NCBI GenBank assembly: GCA_033283265.1
Contig: JAWMQN010000001.1
Coordinates: 1,054,001 to 1,118,000 of the forward strand
Length of the DNA stretch: 64,000 nt
Reading direction: 5' to 3'
Source: Mangrovimicrobium sp033283265
Lineage (GTDB): Bacteria > Pseudomonadota > Gammaproteobacteria > Pseudomonadales > Halieaceae
The notes below the pieces were generated by a model. That model saw nothing but the letters and a program-made list of their open reading frames with translations. It was not told the DNA's origin and searched no databases. A program made the translations under genes and the position numbers. Positions 48,507 through 57,757 of the stretch are shown here, piece after piece. The first letter of the stretch is position 1; every line of letters starts with the position of its first letter.

Positions 48507-50069
48507 TCACTGACCCTGCCCTCCGGCTGCGTGCCCGCCCAGCCGGATCGGCTTGAACAGCAGTACACCCAGGGCGACCGCCAGCACCAGGGCCGCCATC
48601 ACGTAAAAGTTGTCGAGGTAGGCGATCATCAGCGCCTGCCGGCTCATCTCCATATCCAGCATCCCGAGCAGGGCCGGGCCGAACTCGCCAAAACGCAGCG
48701 CCGCCGTCGCCGGATCGACCCCCGGCACGTTGTAGGATGTCACCGACGAGGCCATGTCCGCGTGGCTGATCTGGGTGTTGCGCGAGATGTAGGTCACCAT
48801 GATCGAGATGCCGAAGCTGCCGCCGAGGCTGCGCATCAGGTTGAGCAGGCTGGCCGCATCCGGCCGGTGCTCCGGCGCGAGGGTGGTGAAGGCCGCGACA
48901 TTCATCGGCGTGAAGGTCAGGCCCAGGCCGATCCCCTGAATGAAGCCCGAGAGGAGGATCGGCCCGCGGCCCATGTCCAGGGCCCACTGGGACATCGACC
49001 ACAGCGCGTAGCTCGCAATCAGGAAGCCGGCACAGGTCAGGTAGCGAATATCCACCCGGTGCATGATGCGGGCCACGATGGTCATGGTGATCATCACCCC
49101 GATACCCCGCGGCATCAGCAACATCCCCGTATCCCAGGGACTGTAACCGTAGACGTTCTGGAACATGATCGGCTGCACCGAGGCGATGGCGATGTTGGCG
49201 GCGCCGAGGACGAACATGAACATGAAGGCGGCGACGAAGTTGCCGTTGCGAAACAGCGCCGATGAAAACAGCGGCGAGCGCGTGGTCAGGGTGTGCACGG
49301 CGAAGACCCAGAACGCGGCGCCGGCAATCAGCAATTCCAGCACGATCTCATGGGAATTCAGCCAGTCCTGGTGCTGCCCGCGATCGAGTACCAGCTGCAC
49401 GCAGACCAGTGCCACGGCGAGGGTGAGGAAGCCCATGCGGTCGAGCCCCCTGCTCGTCTGCTCCCGCGAGGGCAGCAACCAGAGCAGGACCAGGAAGGTG
49501 GGAATACCGATCGGCAGGTTGACGTAAAACACCCAGCGCCAGTTCAGTGTCTCGGTGAGCAGACCGCCCAGCATGGGCCCGGTAATCGGCGCGATCATCA
49601 CCACCATGCCCCACAGGGAAATAGCCGCGGGCTGTTTGCTGGGCGGGTTGATGTCGTACATGATGGTCTGCGACATCGGCCCGATAAAGGCCGCGCAGAA
49701 GCCCTGCAGGGTGCGGAATACGACCATCTGGGTCAGCGATGTGGCCGCGCCGCAGAGCATCGAGGTGAGGAGGAAGCCGGCAACCGCCCAGAGGAACACC
49801 CGCCGCGACCCCAGGCGGTCCGAGACCCAGCCCACCGCCGGGGTCATCAGCACCGTGGCGATGATGTAACTGGTCAGGACCCAGGCCACCGTATCCATCG
49901 ACGCGCCGAGGCTGGCCTGCATGTGCGGCAGGGCCACGTTGGCGATGGTCGCATCGAGGAACTGGATGATCGACACACCCATCACCGCGGCCATCAGCAG
50001 GACGCGGTGGGGGGTCTCGAGGGTGGCCCGGTCTTCGCCCGGGCTAGTCGTGGATATCGACCCGGACAT
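48507..50069 (-). CDS. DHA2-family MFS multidrug efflux transporter (EmrB-like)
   Basis: This 520-residue transporter has 14 hydrophobic helices. It has the DHA2 signatures L-D-A-T-I-A-N-V-A-L-P (about 38-48), W-V-S-D-R-L-G-S-R-R (about 82-91) and the G-P-M-L-G-G-L-L-T-E motif of helix 5 (about 163-172). It works with the membrane-fusion protein encoded just upstream, whose end overlaps its start by 26 bases. With an outer-membrane channel they would pump hydrophobic toxins or drugs. It is the last gene of the MarR operon. Confidence 0.93.
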   Translation of the reverse strand: MSGSISTTSPGEDRATLETPHRVLLMAAVMGVSIIQFLDATIANVALPHMQASLGASMDTVAWVLTSYIIATVLMTPAVGWVSDRLGSRRVFLWAVAGFLLTSMLCGAATSLTQMVVFRTLQGFCAAFIGPMSQTIMYDINPPSKQPAAISLWGMVVMIAPITGPMLGGLLTETLNWRWVFYVNLPIGIPTFLVLLWLLPSREQTSRGLDRMGFLTLAVALVCVQLVLDRGQHQDWLNSHEIVLELLIAGAAFWVFAVHTLTTRSPLFSSALFRNGNFVAAFMFMFVLGAANIAIASVQPIMFQNVYGYSPWDTGMLLMPRGIGVMITMTIVARIMHRVDIRYLTCAGFLIASYALWSMSQWALDMGRGPILLSGFIQGIGLGLTFTPMNVAAFTTLAPEHRPDAASLLNLMRSLGGSFGISIMVTYISRNTQISHADMASSVTSYNVPGVDPATAALRFGEFGPALLGMLDMEMSRQALMIAYLDNFYVMAALVLAVALGVLLFKPIRLGGHAAGGQGQ

Positions 50070-51042
50070 GGACAGACAGGCCGGCGATCAGCGGCTGTTC
50101 CGGCTCCTCGTCGATGGCGAGGCGCACGGGGATGCGCTGGGTGACCTTGACCCAGTTGGCGTTGGCGTTCTGCGCCGGGATGATCGCGAACTCGGAGGCC
50201 GTTCCGGCACCAATGCTCTCCACGTGGGCGGCCAGTTCCAGCCCCGGGTAGGTATCGACGGTGACCGTCCCGCGCTGGCCGACCCGCATGTGGGTCAGTT
50301 CCGTCTCCTTGAAATTCGCCTCGACCCAGCTGCTGTCGTTCTTGACGATGGTGACCGCCGGCAAGCTCTGCACCATCAGTTGCCCCGGTTGCAGGCGATC
50401 GGTCTGGCTGACGATCCCGGCTACCGGCGCGCGCACCTCGGTGCGCTCGAGGTTCAGTTCCGCCTTGGCCAGGCGCACCTCGGCAGCGCGGACGCCGGGG
50501 TTCAACCCGCCCTCCTCCCCGCCGGTGGAGAGCGCCGCCCGCGCCCGGCGCGCCTCGGCACGGGCGCTGGCGAGCTTGGTACGGGCCTCGGCGAGATCGT
50601 GCTCCGCCGCCTGCAGCGTGGCTTCGGTGCTGACGCGGGTGCTCACCAGTTCCTGCTGGCGGCGGTATTCTTTCTCGAAGTAGTTGATGTCTTCCTCCGC
50701 GTTGTCGATCTCGACGCTGGAGGTGTCGTAGACAGTCTGCAGTTCCTCGACCCGGGCGCGGGCGCTGGCCAGTTCGGCGCGCGCCTCCGCCACCGCCAGC
50801 CGGTAGGGCTCGGGATCGATGCGGAACAGCAGGGCGCCCGCGGCGACGCGCTGGTTTTCCCGCACCCCGACTTCGACGATCCGGCCGCCGACCTCGGCGC
50901 TGATGGAAATCTTGTCCTGGTGGATATAGGCGTTCTCGGTGCTGACATAGCGCGCCGTGGCGAAGTAGTAGACAAGGGCGACGACGCCCAGCACCAGCGG
51001 GCCGAGCAGCATCACTAGCATTCGTCGAATCGGGCCGGACAT
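50044..51042 (-). CDS. HlyD/EmrA-type membrane fusion protein
   Basis: This 332-residue protein has one N-terminal transmembrane helix (about 8-26), then Y-V-S-T-E-N-A-Y-I-H-Q-D and V-G-G-R-I-V-E-V (half lipoyl domain). A long alpha-helical hairpin follows (about 80-190), with V-R-A-P-V-A-G-I-V-S-Q-T (second half lipoyl, about 207-218) and beta-barrel strands. It bridges the inner-membrane EmrB-like pump to an outer-membrane factor. AGGAG precedes the ATG. It is the middle gene of the operon, between MarR and the pump. Confidence 0.93.
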   Translation of the reverse strand: MSGPIRRMLVMLLGPLVLGVVALVYYFATARYVSTENAYIHQDKISISAEVGGRIVEVGVRENQRVAAGALLFRIDPEPYRLAVAEARAELASARARVEELQTVYDTSSVEIDNAEEDINYFEKEYRRQQELVSTRVSTEATLQAAEHDLAEARTKLASARAEARRARAALSTGGEEGGLNPGVRAAEVRLAKAELNLERTEVRAPVAGIVSQTDRLQPGQLMVQSLPAVTIVKNDSSWVEANFKETELTHMRVGQRGTVTVDTYPGLELAAHVESIGAGTASEFAIIPAQNANANWVKVTQRIPVRLAIDEEPEQPLIAGLSVHVRVDIHD

Positions 51043-51104
51043 TTAGTACTCCTGAATCAGCTGCGGGGCCGGCGGCGCCCCGGGGTTTCCCACTCTCGCC
51101 TGCG

Positions 51105-51533
51105 CTAGTCGACCGACCGGCGGGACAGGTTCTGGCGCAACTTCGCCAGGGAAAGGCGCAGGGCATCGCGCTCCTTCTCGCTGCATCCGTCCAGCATTTC
51201 CGCCAGCACCGCGTCCGCCAGGGGCTGCAACTCCCCCAGCAGGTCGCGCGCGGTCTCACCGAGGTAGAGGCGCCAGATGCGCCGGTCCGCGGGGTCGCGC
51301 CGGCGCTCCACCAGCCCGGCCTCCTGCAAGCGGTCGACCATGCGGCAGAGGGTTATCGGTTCGACATCCAGCATGTCGGCGAGCCCGCTCTGGTGAATGC
51401 CCTCGTGGCGCCGCAGCATGGTCAGGACCTGCCACTGCGGCCGGGTCACACCGATGCTGCGCGCGCGCTCGTCAAATGAGCGCCGCATCAGGCGGGAGAC
51501 GTCCGCCAGGATGGAGCCGATAGTCTCTTCCAT
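51105..51533 (-). CDS. MarR-family transcriptional regulator
   Basis: This 142-residue winged-helix protein has G-V-T-R-P-Q-W-Q-V-L-T-M-L (about 27-39), H-Q-S-G-L-A-D-M-L-D-V-E-P-I-T-L-C-R-M-V (about 45-64) and the wing R-R-R-D-P-A-D-R-R (about 75-83). ATG at 51533 is chosen; an in-frame extension to 51662 would run back through the palindromic operator and lacks a ribosome site. It heads the efflux operon and probably represses it by binding the dyad at 51532-51560, with release by the exported compound. Confidence 0.9.
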   Translation of the reverse strand: MEETIGSILADVSRLMRRSFDERARSIGVTRPQWQVLTMLRRHEGIHQSGLADMLDVEPITLCRMVDRLQEAGLVERRRDPADRRIWRLYLGETARDLLGELQPLADAVLAEMLDGCSEKERDALRLSLAKLRQNLSRRSVD

Positions 51534-51560
51534 AAGCCACCTGTTTATAAGCAGGCTTAT
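51532..51560. promoter_or_regulatory. MarR operator candidate
   Basis: ATAAGCC (51532-51538) and GGCTTAT (51554-51560) are perfect outer arms; CCTG and CAGG form a second, inner pair. The dyad overlaps the start codon region of the MarR gene, a usual place for autoregulation. Confidence 0.6.
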
Positions 51561-51636
51561 ATTATGCTGGCTTTTCTCCTTCTGCAAGCGGCCAGCCCCT
51601 GCCCCGCGGCGAAGCGCGCAGATTTCGGCGCGCCAA

Positions 51637-51664
51637 CAAAAAATGGCGCCCGGAGGCGCCATTT
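51637..51664 (-). terminator. Rho-independent terminator of the TonB-dependent receptor gene
   Basis: AAATGGCGCC and GGCGCCATTT are perfect 10-base arms with a 4-base loop. On the minus strand the stem is followed by a run of six T, 19 bases after the receptor stop. Confidence 0.9.
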
Positions 51665-51682
51665 CGAAGTGGAGCTACAGGC

Positions 51683-54190
51683 TTAGAAGTTGTAGCGCAG
51701 GGAGGCACCGAAGGTGCGCGGCGGGCCGTAGGTGTTGGCCACGATACCCAGGTCTTCCGGCACGCTCAGGCCACCGGTGACGTAGTCCTCGTCGAAGGCG
51801 TTGTTGACGAAGGCCGCCGCGTCGATGTTGGAGCCCATGATGGCGCGCCAGTCGATACGGAAGTTCCACACCGCGTAGGAATCAACTTCGAAGGTATCCA
51901 GCGCACCTTCCAGGTTGGCTTCGGTCCAGCCGAGGTCGGGCCACAGCCACTGGTCGTCGTTGGTGTACATCACGTCCTGCCAGTAAACGCTGGCCATGAA
52001 GCTGATGTCGCCGTAGGCCGCGTCGATCGGCAGCAGGTAGTTCATGGAGCCGGTGACGGTGTTTTCCGGGACGTAGGTGAACTCGGCCTGGGAGTAATCC
52101 AGGGTGAGTACTTCACCGCCCACGCGGACGTCACGCGGCCACTCGTCGTAGCTGGCGTCGACGAAGGAGTAGCCGGCGGTGAAGGTCAGGTAATCGGTCA
52201 CCGCCAGGGTCAGGTCAGCCTCGAAACCGTTGATGGTCGCTTCCGCAGCGTTCACAGTGTAGGTCTCGAAGTTGCCGGTGGCCGGGTTGTTGCCGGAAAC
52301 GGTCTTCTGGATATCCGCATAATCCTGCTGGTAGACGGCGAAGTTGGCGCGCAGCGGCATGCCCGCTACCAGCCAGTCGGACTTCAGGCCGAGCTCGTAG
52401 TTGAGCACGGTCTCTTCGTCGAAGGGCTGCAGGGAGAAGCTGTTGGTGCCGCGCTCGTTGAAACCGCCGGTACGGTAGCCGTTGGCGATGCTGGCGTAGA
52501 TCAGCATGTCGTCGGTCGGGGTCCAGTTCACGGAGACGCGACCAGTGGGCGAATCGAAGCTTTCGTTCTCTTCGCGGGCGCACTGGTCATCCGGCAGGTG
52601 GTTGTTGTTGTCGTCGCGCATTGCGCAGTGGAACTGCAGGTACTGCGCCGAATTGCGATCGGTGTCTACCGCCCAGTTTTTTGCCACCAGGGTGCGATCG
52701 TCCTGGGTGTAGCGGGCGCCGACGGTCAGCGACCAGGCCTCGTTGAAGGTGTAGGTACCTTCACCGAATACGGACCAGGCCTCGTTGGTGACGTCTGCCC
52801 AGGGAGAGGTCTGCAGGTAACCGGTCTGCGCGATCAGGTCGATCTGCGGAATGCCGATACCACCTTCCGGCCAGTTCGGGTTGGCACCCACGACTGCGTT
52901 GGGGTATTTCTCGCTGCCATCCATCTTCATCCAGAACGCGCCAACCAGCCACTCGAGGTCGCCGTCGAAGGAGTCACCCAGCAGCTGGATCTCCTCGCTG
53001 AACTGCTCAGCTTCCACTTCGCGCAGCTCGGGGTCGGCGGTGTAAGGCAGCGTGGTGGAAGTGATGCCACCGAACAGCGGCAGGGCGGTACCGTCGGCAT
53101 CGGTGGTGTTCTCGGTGATGACTTCGCGGTAGCCGAACACGTTTTTCAGGGTGACGCTATCGGTCAGCTCGAACTCGGTGATGTTGGAGACAAAGGTGTT
53201 TTCAACCCGGTCAGGCGCATTGACGTCGGACTTCAATTCGGTCCAGTCACGACCTGCCTGTTCGGCAAAGGCCGCGTCGATCTCGCCGTTGCGGTTGTGG
53301 ATCAGGTTGTAGAGGATTCCCAGGCTGGCGGAGCTGTTGTAGAAAATCGGGGTGGGAATCCGCGCCATTGCCTCGTTCTCGTCGTAGGACACGACCAGGT
53401 TATTGCTCAGGCGATCGGTGGGCTGCCAGGCCACGCTCAGGCGGACGCCGTAGGAATCCTCGTCCCAGTACTGGTTGTCCTTGGCGAAGGGGTTGTCGGC
53501 GAGGTTGTCCTGGTAGCCGTCGCGCTCCAGCTTGCGGCTGGAGAGGCGTACCTGCAGCGAGTCGCTTACCGGCAGGTCTACCGCGCCTTCCAGCTGCACC
53601 AGGTCGTAGTTGCCGAATTTAACGTCGGCGTAACCACCAAACTCGTAACCCGGTGCCTGCGGGGTGAGAATCATCGCGCCGCCGGTGCTGTTACGGCCGA
53701 ACAGGGTACCCTGGGGGCCTTTCAGGACCTGCACACTGGCGAGGTCGTACATGGCCAGGTTGGTGCCTTCGGTCGGGGTCAGTACCACTTCGGCAAAGTA
53801 CAGGGGTACCGCCGGGTCGAGGGTCATGCCCGCAGTCGAGGGGCGCTGTCCGCGCAGGGTTACCAGCGGGGTGTTCACGCCGGTACCGCCTTCGGAGAAA
53901 CGCAGGGAGGGCACGTGGAGGCCCACGTCACGCAGCTCGGTGATGTTCTGGTCGCGGAGGAAGTTCTCGTTGAGCGCGGTTACCGCGACGGGAATATCCT
54001 GTGCCACTTCCTGGCGGCGACGGGCGGTAACGACCACCTCTTCCAGGGATACCACTGACGGGCCCGAGGACTGGGCCACGGCTATGGGTACCTGGACAGC
54101 GGAGGCTGCAACCAGGGCGGCAATAGCGCTGCGCAGTTGGCGACGGGGCACAGCGGGCGAGCGAGTGAACGAAGCTTGGTTTTTAGTCAT
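51683..54190 (-). CDS. TonB-dependent outer-membrane receptor
   Basis: This 835-residue protein has a signal peptide (about 1-40, ending I-A-V-A-Q). A TonB-box-like stretch follows in L-E-E-V-V-V-T-A-R-R-R (about 48-58), then a plug domain with L-R-G-Q-R-P-S-T-A-G and V-L-K-G-P-Q-G-T-L-F-G-R-N-S-T-G-G (about 140-157). A long 22-strand barrel ends in R-Y-N-F, the usual C-terminal Phe. This is the large receptor group (often 750-850 residues) used by marine bacteria for organic substrates. ATG at 54190 is chosen because the signal peptide begins there. Ligand unknown; nearby catabolic genes suggest a hydrophobic compound. Confidence 0.92.
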   Translation of the reverse strand: MTKNQASFTRSPAVPRRQLRSAIAALVAASAVQVPIAVAQSSGPSVVSLEEVVVTARRRQEVAQDIPVAVTALNENFLRDQNITELRDVGLHVPSLRFSEGGTGVNTPLVTLRGQRPSTAGMTLDPAVPLYFAEVVLTPTEGTNLAMYDLASVQVLKGPQGTLFGRNSTGGAMILTPQAPGYEFGGYADVKFGNYDLVQLEGAVDLPVSDSLQVRLSSRKLERDGYQDNLADNPFAKDNQYWDEDSYGVRLSVAWQPTDRLSNNLVVSYDENEAMARIPTPIFYNSSASLGILYNLIHNRNGEIDAAFAEQAGRDWTELKSDVNAPDRVENTFVSNITEFELTDSVTLKNVFGYREVITENTTDADGTALPLFGGITSTTLPYTADPELREVEAEQFSEEIQLLGDSFDGDLEWLVGAFWMKMDGSEKYPNAVVGANPNWPEGGIGIPQIDLIAQTGYLQTSPWADVTNEAWSVFGEGTYTFNEAWSLTVGARYTQDDRTLVAKNWAVDTDRNSAQYLQFHCAMRDDNNNHLPDDQCAREENESFDSPTGRVSVNWTPTDDMLIYASIANGYRTGGFNERGTNSFSLQPFDEETVLNYELGLKSDWLVAGMPLRANFAVYQQDYADIQKTVSGNNPATGNFETYTVNAAEATINGFEADLTLAVTDYLTFTAGYSFVDASYDEWPRDVRVGGEVLTLDYSQAEFTYVPENTVTGSMNYLLPIDAAYGDISFMASVYWQDVMYTNDDQWLWPDLGWTEANLEGALDTFEVDSYAVWNFRIDWRAIMGSNIDAAAFVNNAFDEDYVTGGLSVPEDLGIVANTYGPPRTFGASLRYNF

Positions 54191-54577
54191 AACGCGGGTC
54201 TCTTTATCGTGCGAGGCAAATACAAAATGCAACTGAACTCCCGCTCGCAGGTAGCCGCGACCGGTTCAGGTTTTGTGGTGATTGACTGGTTACCACGGAG
54301 GCAAAAAAACACGCCAGAACACAACAGGCGATTTGCCAATACTCAAGAACAAAACTGATAAAACGTCCTCTGTGGGACGCTGTGATAGGTCCCCTGCTGC
54401 TGCGCAGGATTCGGGAAATCCCGAAAAAAAACCGCGCTTATGCTGCCTAAAGCGGGTAGCTCAGGTCAAGGCTTGAACCGACGATATGTCAGTAATATTT
54501 ACGGAATAAGACGGGTATTTTGGGAAATGCCCGGACAATAACTTGCCCGGGCAATTCTCGCTTCTTCCAGAGGCAGA
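54191..54577. other. Gene-free region upstream of the receptor gene
   Basis: No credible gene. It holds the promoter side of the receptor gene (minus strand), an eight-T run on the minus strand near 54424-54433, and the terminator-like hairpin at 54528-54554. I could not identify clear -35/-10 boxes. Confidence 0.5.
54528..54554 (-). terminator. Terminator-like hairpin after the amidohydrolase gene
   Basis: TGCCCGG and CCGGGCA pair around about 12 bases, some 24 bases after the stop on the minus strand. The following T run is short, so strength is uncertain. Confidence 0.55.
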
Positions 54578-55900
54578 TCAGCCGGCGGCTTTCTGCGCAC
54601 CTTCCTGTGCGTGGTGGGCGAACATCTTGGCCAGGTCACCGGAGGTGATACGGCGCGCGTCACCTTCCAGCGGCTTCTCGCCGGACAGGGATGTCGGGGT
54701 AGTGTCCACACCATCGGCCTTGGCCTTGGCGCGCAGCGCACCCACGGTCAGGTCTTCCTTCTTGTGGAACTTGAAGGGGTCGAAGTTGAACCACTTCATC
54801 GCGTTGACGTGGGTGATCTTGTCGATCTGCTCGTCGGTCAGGTGATTGCACTGCTCCCACAGGTGCTCCGGGCAGTCCGGCCACAGGGTGTCGGAGTGCG
54901 GGTAGTCACACTCGTAGGCAACGAGATCCTCGTTCAGCTTGTCGAGGTTCTGCAGGCCGTAGGCGTCGTCGATGAAGCACAGCATGAAGTGCTTCTTGAA
55001 GCGCTCGCTGGGCAGCATCCCGCCGAAGTGGTTGTGGGTCCAGTACTTGTGGCGGGAGTGGGAGAAGTCCGCGCGCTCCATGAAGTACGGCACCCAGCCG
55101 ATGCTCGCCTCGGACATGGCGATCTTCATGTCGTACTCGTACAGCGCCTTCAGGTGCAGCCAGTCGGCGGCGCCGACGGAGCTGGACAGCGGCATGGTGG
55201 TGATCCAGGCCTCGATCGGGGTTTCCATGGAGGCGTGGGGTACCGGGTTGCCGGCGCCGATATGCAGGCAGGTCACGATGCCGTTCTCGGCCAGCGCCTT
55301 GTACATGGGGTTCCAGTACTCGTTGTGGATGCTCGGCAGGTCCTGCTTGGTCGGGTTCTCGTTGAGGGAAACCGCGGTGCAGCCCTTGGCGGCGAGACGC
55401 TTGATCTCCGCGACGGTAGCGTCCATGTCCCAGGTCGGCAGCAGGCCGCAGGGAATGAAACGGCCCGGGTGGGCGCCGCACCACTCGTCGACGTGCCAGT
55501 CGTTGTAGGCACGCAGGTGCTTGAGCGCGAGATCCTTGTCCGGCGCCTTGTGGAAGCGGCCGCCGTCAAAGCCGACGACAGTGCCGAAGTTCAGGGAGGC
55601 GGCGACGCCGTTGACGTTCATGTCATCGATACGCGCGTCGACGTTGTAGACGCCCTTGCGCATTTCTTCCAGGGAGTTCGGCTCCATGCCGTACTCTTCC
55701 AGGGGGCGGCCGACGACCGCGTTGAGGCCCACGGAAGGCATGTACATGCCCTGGTAGGTCCAGTAGTTCTTGCCGTTCTCATCGGTGCCGAATTTCGGCG
55801 CGGTGGCCAGGTCTTCACCGGACAGGTGCTTGTCGAACATGTCCGGGGGTTCGGAAATGTGGTCATCTACGCTGATGATCACCATATCGTCTTTCTGCAT
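54578..55900 (-). CDS. Amidohydrolase family 2 metal-dependent hydrolase/decarboxylase-like
   Basis: This 440-residue TIM-barrel protein begins I-S-V-D-D-H-I-S-E-P-P-D-M-F (about 8-21), the S-x-D-x-H start of amidohydrolase_2 proteins. Later histidines lie in C-L-H-I-G-A-G-N (about 213-220) and H-K-Y-W-T-H-N-H-F (about 287-295), and the Asp in Y-E-C-D-Y-P-H-S-D (about 350-358). Relatives include ACMSD-type decarboxylases and steroid/aromatic hydrolases. ATG at 55900 is chosen because GGAGGAAGT stands right before it. It is in line with, but 147 bases downstream of, the SCP2-thiolase gene. Confidence 0.88.
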   Translation of the reverse strand: MQKDDMVIISVDDHISEPPDMFDKHLSGEDLATAPKFGTDENGKNYWTYQGMYMPSVGLNAVVGRPLEEYGMEPNSLEEMRKGVYNVDARIDDMNVNGVAASLNFGTVVGFDGGRFHKAPDKDLALKHLRAYNDWHVDEWCGAHPGRFIPCGLLPTWDMDATVAEIKRLAAKGCTAVSLNENPTKQDLPSIHNEYWNPMYKALAENGIVTCLHIGAGNPVPHASMETPIEAWITTMPLSSSVGAADWLHLKALYEYDMKIAMSEASIGWVPYFMERADFSHSRHKYWTHNHFGGMLPSERFKKHFMLCFIDDAYGLQNLDKLNEDLVAYECDYPHSDTLWPDCPEHLWEQCNHLTDEQIDKITHVNAMKWFNFDPFKFHKKEDLTVGALRAKAKADGVDTTPTSLSGEKPLEGDARRITSGDLAKMFAHHAQEGAQKAAG

Positions 55901-56047
55901 TTTACTTCCTCCAGGGCGATACAAGTCGCCTGTTATCTCAGGCTTGTTTAACGTTCAAAAAGTAACCGATTTATTAGGCATTATAAAGTCGTTACGCCTT
56001 CCCTCAGCGGCATGTCAGGCCGCTGCTGAAACCTCAAAATCCGCTCT

Positions 56048-57208
56048 TCAATCCCGCACCAGCAGCAGCGCCGTGGCCAGCGGACCACCGCCGGAAGTGG
56101 CGACGGCTACCTTCGGGTCGCCGGGAATCTGGCGCTCGCCGCCATTGCCGCGCAGCTGGACCACCGACTCGTGGGCAAAACCGAAGCCGTGCAGGCGCCC
56201 GGCGCCGATCTGGCCGCCGAAGGTGTTCAACGGCAGCTCGCCGTCGCGTGCGATACGTTTACCGCCCTCGATGAACTTGCCGCCCTCGCCCACCGCGCAG
56301 AAACCCAGGGCTTCCAGCCAGGTCACCGCGAGGAAGCTGAAACCGTCGTAGAACTGGACGGTATCGACGTCCGCCGGGGTGTAATCAGTGTACTTCCACA
56401 GGTCGCGACCGGTGGCGTAGCTGGCCATCCACTCGGCCTGGTCCCAGCTGTGGCGGTCCACCGAACCGGCCACCGCGGCGACGCGGATCGGCGTACATTT
56501 CACCTCGTCGATGGCATCACCGGCGGAGACGATCAGCACGGTGGAGGCATCGCTGTAGCGGTCGCAGTCGAACAGGCACAGGGGTTCGGAGATCATCCGC
56601 GCCGACATGTACTCGTCCATGGTCAGCGGCTCGCGGACCAGGGCGCGGGGGTTGAGCAGCGCGTTGGCCCGGTCGGTCAGGGCGATTTGCGCCAGCTGCT
56701 CGCGGGTCAGGCCGTATTTCTTGACGTGGCGCATCGCGTACTGGGCAACCCAGGTTGCCGCGGAAATCGCGTAGTACGGCGCGACCCACTGGGTAAAGCC
56801 GTCAACGCGCTCGGAGCGCTGCATCGGGTACTCGTCGGGCCGGGCCATGGCCGCCGCCTCGTACACGGTGCGAAAACAGATGACGTGGCGGGCCTGGCCG
56901 TTCTTGACCGCGTTGACCGCGGCGCCGACCGCGCCGAGCTGCGAACTGATTTCGCCGCCGCCGGCGTACCAGGTCGCCTTGATGCCGAGGGCGTCGACAA
57001 GTTCGTCCGCGCCCACGGGGGAGAAACCGAGATACCCGGCGGCCCGTCCCGGGTAAGTGGATACGCCGTCGATCTGGTCGATGGTCAGCCCCGCCTCATC
57101 CAGCGCTTCCCGGACCGCGTCGAGGGTCAACAGCAGCGGGTGGCGGGTCAGTTTCATACCGATTTCGGACTGGCCGATACCGGTGATATAGGCTTCTGTA
57201 TTCTGCAT
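56048..57208 (-). CDS. SCP2-type thiolase-fold protein (lipid-transfer/Ltp2-like)
   Basis: This 386-residue thiolase-fold protein lacks the canonical reactive Cys: the usual place reads A-G-G-G-E-I-S-S-Q-L. The canonical G-H-P motif is replaced by N-T-F-G-G-Q-I-G-A-G-R-L-H-G-F (about 334-348). This pattern is that of Ltp/SCP2 proteins that work with DUF35 partners, such as the retro-aldolases of steroid side-chain degradation. The DUF35 gene lies 5 bases upstream on the same strand, which supports that role (inference). It could alternatively be an acyl-CoA acyltransferase of unknown substrate. Confidence 0.85.
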   Translation of the reverse strand: MQNTEAYITGIGQSEIGMKLTRHPLLLTLDAVREALDEAGLTIDQIDGVSTYPGRAAGYLGFSPVGADELVDALGIKATWYAGGGEISSQLGAVGAAVNAVKNGQARHVICFRTVYEAAAMARPDEYPMQRSERVDGFTQWVAPYYAISAATWVAQYAMRHVKKYGLTREQLAQIALTDRANALLNPRALVREPLTMDEYMSARMISEPLCLFDCDRYSDASTVLIVSAGDAIDEVKCTPIRVAAVAGSVDRHSWDQAEWMASYATGRDLWKYTDYTPADVDTVQFYDGFSFLAVTWLEALGFCAVGEGGKFIEGGKRIARDGELPLNTFGGQIGAGRLHGFGFAHESVVQLRGNGGERQIPGDPKVAVATSGGGPLATALLLVRD

Positions 57209-57213
57209 CGTTA

Positions 57214-57612
57214 TCAGACCTTCTCAAACAGGGGAATGTAGACGTCGTCCTGCTGCTCGAAGGTCACCCGGACCTTGTCGCCAAACTCCACTTCATCGAC
57301 GCCGCAGCCGATGATATTGGTGGTGAGATACACCCCCGGCGCACCGTCCACCGCCACCCGGGCGAGGATGCAGGGCACTTCCATGGCGGGGTGCCATTTC
57401 TGGTGGCAGATGGTGTAGGTATCGATGACCGCAGTGCCCGCTACTGCAGTCGGGGTCACGTTTTCCGACAGGCAGTGGCGACACACCGGCCGCGGTGGGT
57501 GGGTAAACTCACCGCAATCCGCACATTTGTGCAGACGCAGTTCGCCTTCCGCACCGCCTGTCCAGAAGGCGCGGTTGTCGGTATCGAGTCTTGGTAGGGG
57601 TCGGGACGCCAT
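57214..57612 (-). CDS. DUF35/OB-fold zinc-ribbon acyl-CoA-associated protein
   Basis: This 132-residue protein has a rubredoxin-like zinc ribbon with Cys30, Cys33, Cys44 and Cys47 (L-H-K-C-A-D-C and V-C-R-H-C). An OB-fold half with I-L-A-R-V-A-V-D-G-A-P-G-V (about 81-93) and D-K-V-R-V-T-F follows. DUF35 proteins bind CoA substrates and form complexes with SCP2 thiolases. It is translated just before its thiolase partner. An AGAGG ribosome site precedes the ATG. Confidence 0.9.
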   Translation of the reverse strand: MASRPLPRLDTDNRAFWTGGAEGELRLHKCADCGEFTHPPRPVCRHCLSENVTPTAVAGTAVIDTYTICHQKWHPAMEVPCILARVAVDGAPGVYLTTNIIGCGVDEVEFGDKVRVTFEQQDDVYIPLFEKV

Positions 57613-57710
57613 AGGGAAAACCTCTGTTATGCCGGGAGGTGCATTATTCTCGTTGATTCCTCGCTACGACCTTGCGGGACTGTCGCGACGAAGACTGTCC
57701 AGAACATAAA

Positions 57711-57734
57711 AAGGGCGGCTTGTATGCCGCCCTT
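57711..57734 (-). terminator. Rho-independent terminator of the SDR gene at 57758
   Basis: AAGGGCGGC and GCCGCCCTT pair around a 6-base loop; on the minus strand a T run follows. Confidence 0.88.
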
Positions 57735-57757
57735 CTGGGCCTTGAATCTCTGTGCGC

